From Gonapodya prolifera JEL478 (lineage: Eukaryota > Monoblepharomycota > Monoblepharidomycetes > Monoblepharidales > Gonapodyaceae), in contig KQ965924.1 of the NCBI GenBank assembly GCA_001574975.1, forward strand, positions 1 through 20,276: a DNA stretch of 20,276 bases, read 5' to 3'. The notes below the pieces were generated by a model. That model saw only the letters and a program-made list of their open reading frames with translations, was not told the DNA's origin and ran no database searches. Below, one piece after another: positions 1-20,276 of the stretch. The translations under genes and the position numbers were made by a program. Numbering within the stretch: position 1 is the first letter of the stretch; each line of letters opens with the position of its first letter.

Positions 1-160
1 CTGAAGAAGTAGGATGAATAGGTTGGGGTGCAGGTGTCTGGATATGCACCCCACTATTGGAAGCAGCAAAGACATCAGATTGATTCCCTTCAGTGGCATT
101 TGCCAAGCGACTTTGATTAATCGGTGTATCAGGAGTGTGAGAATTGCTAGATGAGTCCAT
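1..160 (-). CDS. 5' end of an unidentified protein gene, partial at the left edge
   Basis: An ATG at 160-158 opens a reading frame that stays open for 53 codons to the edge of the window. The predicted peptide begins MDSSSNSHTPDTPINQS and is rich in Ser, Asn, Thr, Pro and Gln, so it looks like a disordered N-terminal region. An in-frame TAG lies about 70 nt upstream, with only sense codons between it and the ATG, which makes this ATG the likely start, although an acceptor-like ttattag at the same place means it could also be an internal exon. A CpG-dense patch lies 130-380 nt upstream, as expected of a promoter in this genome. No family can be named from so short a low-complexity piece. A chance open frame is still possible. 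Confidence 0.45.
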   Translation of the reverse strand, partial: MDSSSNSHTPDTPINQSRLANATEGNQSDVFAASNSGVHIQTPAPQPIHPTSS

Positions 161-285
161 TTGAGTAGTTTGTGTAACAATAATGGGTGCAGATTTGATG
201 ATGGCTGAACTTTGCTCCCAAAACTGCTAATAACTCAACGAGGGATGGTTCAATTCTGATGAAACTTTGAAGCTGAAATATTAAA

Positions 286-540
286 TCAATAAGACGCGTA
301 CGGCCGTTGAGAACGATGGGATATAACACTTTGTTCTTCGTCCGCGATTCCACAGTCGGAATTACGCCAGTCAAGATTACGGCTCACTGAGCTGAATAAA
401 GCCAACAATGACGCGTCGCGCTGATAGATATAATAAGAGAGTATGTCTGTGCAAGAAATCGTGTCCCTGTAAAGCTTCTGTGCCTTGCAATAAGCTAAAA
501 ACGGGGCGTGCAAGTTTGGCGTAATGCTACACAACCTAGG
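286..540. promoter_or_regulatory. CpG-dense patch, candidate (possibly bidirectional) promoter
   Basis: CpG dinucleotides cluster here, for example gacgcgtacggccg at 293-306 and gacgcgtcgcg at 410-420, while the flanks and most of the window are CpG-poor. The same enrichment marks the 5' part of the dynein gene and all of CDT1. The patch lies upstream of the minus-strand frame at 1-160 and also upstream of the coding-like plus-strand region that starts near 742. It could therefore serve both. No TATA box or named factor site was identified. Confidence 0.35.
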
Positions 541-660
541 TGAGCTGCACGAGCCTGTAAACTGCAGGAACGTGTATATATATGATCAAACATACATAAT
601 ATGATGTAGCGCACACAGAACTCACCTGCAGGAACGTGACGCCAAACTTGGGGCACGCCC
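503..660. repeat. imperfect inverted repeat with internal 13 bp direct repeats
   Basis: The arm ggggcgtgcaagtttggcgt (503-522) is nearly the reverse complement of 639-660, which reads acgccaaacttg, an extra ggg, then cacgccc. About 116 nt separate the arms. The direct repeat ctgcaggaacgtg occurs at 562-574, between the arms, and at 626-638, abutting the right arm. The structure could be a small non-autonomous element or a regulatory palindrome. No flanking target-site duplication was evident, and there is no coding capacity. Confidence 0.5.
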
Positions 661-1935
661 TGCAGGTGCACTCATCTAAATACATGACCACAGTAGTGGC
701 ACAGCACTTAACACCTCACACTATATATACCATGTCAATGGATGTCACCTGAGGCTATGGTGACAAGTACAGCAGTTATAAATATTGTGGATCTCATATA
801 TCAAGAAAGTGCAAATGCATTTATTGATCTACCAATTTTTGTATCCCTCAAGTTGGGTAATTCAGAGTCTCAAGTACCATTTTGAAAGTTGGGGGTCGGC
901 CTGCAGGAGGCGGGGGTATGTCTCCAGGTGGGGGGGTGTAAGAATGACAACTGGAAATGCCACTGAATTTGTATGGGGCAACACAACCCAATTGTGAGCT
1001 AATGGAGGAGAGGAGCTACAGACTCTGCTGTATGAGCACTATTGCTTTTGGGGTACTTTGGGTCATTTTGCCCATGCTTTGAGCTCTTGTTATGTTGATT
1101 TGAAGCTGCTTTGCGGTTTGTACCGTTTTTAAATAGGTAGCCCCACTACTCTAATAGATTATGGCACTGATCAGGCACTTCTGGACCTGTCCAAATTTCC
1201 TTCAGCATTTCATGTTCTTGCAGAATTGGACAGGATCTTAAAGCAGAAGTTAAAAGTGTTCCACGATCATCTTATGGATGATTACCTCATCTTGGAGTAC
1301 AATTGGAGCTTATTGTCATCAGGTAGATGCTGTAGTATTTTTGATTTACTGCTATTATTACACTTTAAAATTATCACAAGTTACCAAGCAGAAGCATGGA
1401 TCAAGGATTAGGCTCAAAAATGGCATGGTGTTTTGTATGCTGGCAACAGACTCTGAAAAAGGTATTTCTTATATCATGGTTTGTAATTTCTATTATTGCA
1501 TCAAGCAACTGACTATGCTGTGACATTTTTTTGAAGTATCCAGATTGAGACTTTCCCCTTGCAACATGTTTTTGGTCTTTCAGAATCCGTCAACACAATG
1601 AAAATGCTACATTTACTACTTATCTCTAACGTTTTCAGGAAAAAGGGATGCTGTGGTGTCCGTCATTGTCAAAATGAGGAATAAATTATCATGCACTCAG
1701 AAGTGGCAAAATTTCTTTGAAATTAGGTCAGCAGACAAGTTTAGTGATAGTATCTGACTATCTAGGCAGCCCTGGTGCTTGCTGTCCTGATTAGTGTTTG
1801 CTGATGTATGGGTAATATTGAGATTGACAGGCTCTGACACCATGAATCCCTGCAAGCACTTTGAGAGTTCTGATTATGAAGTTTTAATTAAACAGAAGTA
1901 TTTTGACACAAATGACACTTGCATTACTAGCACAG

Positions 1936-2499
1936 GTGCCAGATATCTCTAAAACTAGAGATATTTCTTCTGTCTGATATGATGAAGGATGGACCCTGAA
2001 AGTCCCAAAATTTATATTTTGTAAATTTGATAGATATTGCCTAAATGTTAGCTTATTGAATTGAAAATCAAGTCAAAACTGGCCTGGAGGGATAAAAAAG
2101 GTTTCCTCCATTGGCCACCTTCTCCCCAAAGTGACACTACCCCTCCCTCAATTTTCCACAAGTGGCAACGTTCCCCCTGAATCCCTATATGTGCCTCTCT
2201 GAAGCTGTTTGGGTAGCTTTTTTTGGTCTCAAACTGGGATGATCCCACCTTCAATCACCAACATGGTCTAATAAATTCAAGAAAAGCAATCAGGCACTGC
2301 GCTACTATGAATATCTTATAATTTGGTGGATTAAAGGCTTCAAATATATATTTTCTAGGGTTACAACAGCATCAATGAGAGGGACACCATTGTGTCCCTA
2401 ATCATTATCTTGAAAGGGTAAAGAGAGTTAACAATGTCAACATTAAAGTGGTACCACAACAAAGTGCAAAACCCCATGTTGGCATCTTTGTTTCAGTAG
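1936..2499. other. stretch with no recognised gene
   Basis: This stretch contains the hairpin at 1943-1964, pyrimidine-rich sequence around 2100-2180 and A/T-rich sequence after 2280. Short open frames exist on both strands, including one of 68 codons on the minus strand at 2048-2254, but none has the composition or neighbours of a gene. If the plus-strand region is one gene, this would be intron or contain undetected exons. Confidence 0.4.
1943..1964. repeat. short perfect hairpin
   Basis: The sequence atatctcta at 1943-1951 pairs with tagagatat at 1956-1964 around the 4 nt loop aaac, giving a 9 bp stem. It lies just after a possible exon end at 1935 in the plus-strand coding-like region. 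It is A/T-rich and may have no function. Confidence 0.35.
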
Positions 2500-2636
2500 G
2501 CACAGAGAAAACTTGATAAAAAGTCTGTTGAACTTGCTAATTTGGAAGCATCATATCCAGCAGATGACCACTTTTGAATTAGTTCTGAACATGTTGGCTC
2601 AAGTCAGTTTGGTGCATTTGCTGATTTAATTTACAA

Positions 2637-2642
2637 TTTATT
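2637..2642 (-). terminator. candidate AATAAA poly(A) signal of the dynein gene
   Basis: On the minus strand AATAAA occurs about 97 nt after the dynein stop codon at 2741-2739, within A/T-rich sequence. It is the nearest canonical hexamer, so a 3' UTR of roughly 100-130 nt is expected. The site lies inside the last coding-like segment of the plus-strand region. Confidence 0.5.
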
Positions 2643-2738
2643 TCATACGCTGGTTTTTTTTTCAGTCCTAGCTCGCAAAATTTTTGATAAAAACCCTTAG
2701 TCACCTCAACCTTAAAATTGAACGGAGTTGAGATATTT

Positions 2739-18356
<15,618 letters not shown>

Positions 18357-18478
18357 TGCTGGATTGGAAAGCGCCCTATGAATGCAAATGCGCCGTCTCC
18401 TGTGGGAATGACCCGTCCAGATGCTTTTGGGGTGGAATTCAAATTGATGGGTGAAATGTTCATACAATTGAAATTTAA
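18357..18478 (-). promoter_or_regulatory. 122 nt intergenic spacer between CDT1 and the dynein gene
   Basis: Only 122 nt lie between the CDT1 stop codon and the dynein ATG on the same strand. ATTAAA, a common poly(A) signal variant, spans 18479-18474 and begins at the last base of the CDT1 stop. At the other end the acceptor-like ctttccaatccag ends at 18359, leaving CA before the dynein ATG. The spacer must hold the CDT1 3' end and the dynein 5' end, or both genes lie on one primary transcript. Confidence 0.55.
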
Positions 18479-18479
18479 T
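18474..18479 (-). terminator. CDT1: candidate ATTAAA poly(A) signal of CDT1
   Basis: ATTAAA overlaps the final base of the CDT1 stop codon, and the next 15 nt are A/T-rich. No AATAAA is present before the dynein ATG. A very short 3' UTR would follow if this signal is used. Confidence 0.35.
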
Positions 18480-20175
18480 TACGATTTAAAACGGAGAAAT
18501 GCAGCATTATCGACCGTCAAGATTTCAAAATGTTCAGGATGCTTGTCGCGAAGTAATTTGATGTTTTCAACAACTTCAGCTGGATTGAACGGGGGCAAGG
18601 TCAAACTCAGAACAAATGAACGCCTCGAAACAAAACCAGTCCTCACAATGTGACAAGGGTATTTTGAGACTCTGAGTCACCTGCTGAACCGTTTCGGTTA
18701 TTGGTAGCGTGGACTTTTTGGAGACGTGGAAGATCCTACAGACGAGCGAGCAAATCAAATCAGAACAAAATTCTCTGCGTGCAAAGTTTGGTGTCTCGCT
18801 AACATTTTCAGGCACTTTTCAATCTCGGGAAGTCGGCTTTCCATGGACGCCTTGACGAGTTCAGCGTGGGTCTTCTGCGATCGTGCCAAATCGAGTCGAG
18901 CCTTCTCCTTTGCTCGAATCTGGCAATGAGAGTCGACGTCAACATCTCCGTAGATTGGGTTGAGGATACAGTGCGGCTTACCCTTTCGATGAGAGACTTG
19001 GATTTTGAACTCAAGGAGTCGAGTGGCTGATTCACCGCAGCTTCATTTTGCTTGCTGGGAGTCAGGGTCGTTCCTCGGACTGGTTCAGGTTCCTGGTCAG
19101 ATAAGGAGATGGAATTCTGGAGTTCCAAATTTTTGAATTGTTTCGGAAGAGGGAAGAAAGGTTGAGACTTACACTCAGCGTGTTTGTTCCATTGGGAACA
19201 ATCGCAAGTGGTTCAATCGGTGGAACGGACTCCAAATCAAACGTATGGTGCCACGAAGACTGTAAATCACGAGGAGCTGCAAATCCACGACGATCCAGGT
19301 GTTTCTATCAATGTCAACCGTCAACGTCAATAAACCACAGCACATGTCACATTTCACGTTCCCCCACATTGGGCATCCACTCACCTCGTGGTACACATGA
19401 ACACGCTTCAGCAATCTCTTGTAGAACTCCTCCTTCCTTCTTTCCATGAACAAGGCAATCGGAAGCTTGGACTCGGCACTGTCGAGACCGAGAATGGATT
19501 CGCGAGATTCACGGAACTCCAAAATGACGGAAGGCGTTCGTTTGCCTTGTAGAATTTCATTAATCGGCGTGAACGTGTATGCTTCGGGCCAAACGGCGTG
19601 AATTTGCTCCAGTTTGGACATGGTCAAATCACTGTGAAAAGTGAGATTGATAGCGCCATGAGGTTCGGAAGGGATCCATGAAAGTAACGTGTCACTCACA
19701 GTTTTGTCACGCCTTGTACGACGTTCTTGCATTTGGAGAAGGATGCCTCCATTCGCCTTTGAAACGTAAGAAAAGATAAGCTCTGGTCGAGTTCAACGAA
19801 CAGCGTCAAGAGGCCCTCGAAGCTTTTGGGGAGTGGGTGTTTCGATGGAGTGGGCACAAGGTGTCTGAATCGATTTGGGGTTTGGACACGTTGTGACCGT
19901 CCACCGATAAATGTCTTGGTTGCTCCAGCTCCGGCTCCGGCTCTCGACAAAACTGTGTCGATGCCATCTGATCGAACTCCCGATCCCACGTCCTCAGCCA
20001 CAGATGACTGTTCCTCCTTCTCCGAAAATTCCTCCGTGCGAGAGATGGTGGACCTTTGGCAAGACGAGATCCCTTTCGTAACAGGTTCCAAGTCTCGCGC
20101 AGGCACATTGGGTGATTTCGGGGGATGTGGTGCGTCTCTTTTCCTGTCGATACGGACCACAGAGTTCTCGACCAT
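18479..20175 (-). CDS. CDT1: DNA replication licensing factor CDT1 (7 exons)
   Basis: CDT1 acts in the nucleus in G1, bringing the MCM2-7 helicase to origins marked by ORC and CDC6; geminin inhibits it. Exons are 19700-20175, 19385-19631, 19173-19304, 18982-19116, 18804-18919, 18647-18735 and 18479-18579, which give 1,296 nt and 431 residues with all phases closed. Human CDT1 has 546. Residues 1-115 are Ser/Pro/Arg-rich and probably disordered. Residues 115-285 match the geminin-binding winged helix: KSFEGLLTLFVELDQSLSFL, LEQIHAVWPEAYTFTP and the SSWHHTFDLESVPPIEP block. Residues 320-431 match the MCM-binding C-terminal winged helix: LIERIRAKEKARLDLARSQK, SRLPEIEKCLKMIFHVSKKS and LRDKHPEHFEILTVDNAAFL. 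The start at 20175 has the strong context ACCATGG, but the frame stays open upstream to a possible acceptor at 20215, so a further 5' exon cannot be excluded. No PIP degron is visible. Confidence 0.9.
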
Positions 20176-20276
20176 GGTCGCATGAGATGTTTTGGAGAGG
20201 TCCGTTTGGTGAGTCTGCGGGGATGGTAATGGTAATGGTAAAGCAGGGAGGGGGACAACGCGCGGACCAAGCTGTC
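20176..20276 (-). promoter_or_regulatory. CDT1: CDT1 leader, cut by the right edge
   Basis: The 101 nt upstream of the CDT1 ATG are CpG-containing and pyrimidine-rich on the sense strand. They hold the short tandem repeat ggtaat (plus strand 20225-20240, 2.7 copies). A possible splice acceptor, accatccccgcag, ends at 20215, 39 nt before the ATG. This could be the end of a 5' UTR intron or of an intron after an upstream coding exon. No factor site is identified. Confidence 0.35.

Larger units (their letters stand above)
742..2700 (+). other. coding-like plus-strand region: possible unrecognised gene or decaying gene
   Basis: Several short open segments on the plus strand have protein-like composition and are bounded by splice-like sites. 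A frame at 742-885 opens with ATG and encodes MSPEAMVTSTAVINIVDL and onward. A frame at 1133-1322 contains AFHVLAELDRILKQKL and ends at a GT. It joins 1381-1461 (KHGSRIRLKNGMVF) across a 58 nt intron in matching phase. Further segments are 1537-1574, 1639-1749 (RDAVVSVIVKMRN) and 1831-1935 (HFESSDYEVLIKQKYF), separated by 62 and 81 nt with matching phases. The join from 1461 to 1537 is out of phase for the best frame. A terminal segment at 2500-2700 carries an in-frame TGA at 2575-2577. I recognise no family. It is either an intact gene that I have not spliced correctly, a pseudogene, or chance. Confidence 0.3.

Noticed and set aside
2048-2254. 68-codon minus-strand frame
   Set aside because: Its composition (Trp, Gly and Cys rich) and lack of splice or neighbour context suggest non-coding sequence.
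18465-18467. A dynein start at TTG 18467 or the extended frame upstream of 18356
   Set aside because: The extension has no ATG, would overlap the CDT1 3' end, and an acceptor-like site lies directly before the ATG at 18356.
18736-18803. Continuous C-terminal CDT1 frame through 18815 (MPENVSETPNFARRE...)
   Set aside because: It is out of frame with the exon before. A 68 nt intron at 18736-18803 joins LPEIEKCLKM to IFHVSKKS exactly as in other CDT1 proteins.
19826-20185. 119-codon plus-strand open frame
   Set aside because: It is antisense to CDT1 exon 1, whose minus-strand frame joins downstream exons that match CDT1.

Overview
The window is nuclear DNA from a flagellated or ciliated eukaryote. 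Two spliced genes can be read with confidence, both on the minus strand: CDT1 (18479-20175), a DNA replication licensing factor, and directly downstream of it an axonemal inner-arm dynein heavy chain of the DNAH7/DNAH3/DNAH12 group (2739-18356). I rebuilt the dynein as 49 exons, 12,711 nt of coding sequence and 4,236 residues. CDT1 was rebuilt as 7 exons and 431 residues. Every junction uses GT-AG and every codon phase closes.

Layout from left to right: 1-160 is the open 5' end of an unidentified minus-strand gene that runs off the left edge. 286-540 is a CpG-dense patch that looks like a promoter. 540-740 holds an inverted repeat and a short direct repeat. 742-2700 is coding-like on the plus strand in several short segments joined by plausible 50-80 nt introns. 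It may be an unrecognised gene or a decaying one. 2739-18356 is the dynein, tail-to-tail with that region. 18357-18478 is a 122 nt spacer. 18479-20175 is CDT1, and its leader runs to the right edge. I saw no rRNA, tRNA, CRISPR array, bacterial operon signal or intact transposon.

Two global features bear on the organism. First, introns are very short and uniform (52-81 nt across the two genes). Second, CpG is scarce in most of the dynein body but dense from about 15.9 kb to the right edge and again at 286-540. That pattern is what a methylated genome with unmethylated CpG-rich gene starts would leave. Combined with strong resemblance to animal DNAH7, it suggests a compact-intron animal or close relative, with a sponge as one candidate. 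This is inference; chytrids and seed-free plants also have inner-arm dyneins and are not excluded.

The dynein would power ciliary or flagellar bending from the inner arm. CDT1 loads MCM helicase onto origins in the nucleus. They have no known functional link, so the 122 nt gap between CDT1 stop and dynein start is notable. It holds a possible poly(A) signal at one end and a splice-acceptor-like sequence 2 nt before the dynein ATG at the other, an arrangement seen in trans-spliced operons. The other points most worth checking are the possible plus-strand gene at 742-2700, the microexon cluster in AAA2, and a 54 nt intron with no stop codon in AAA1.
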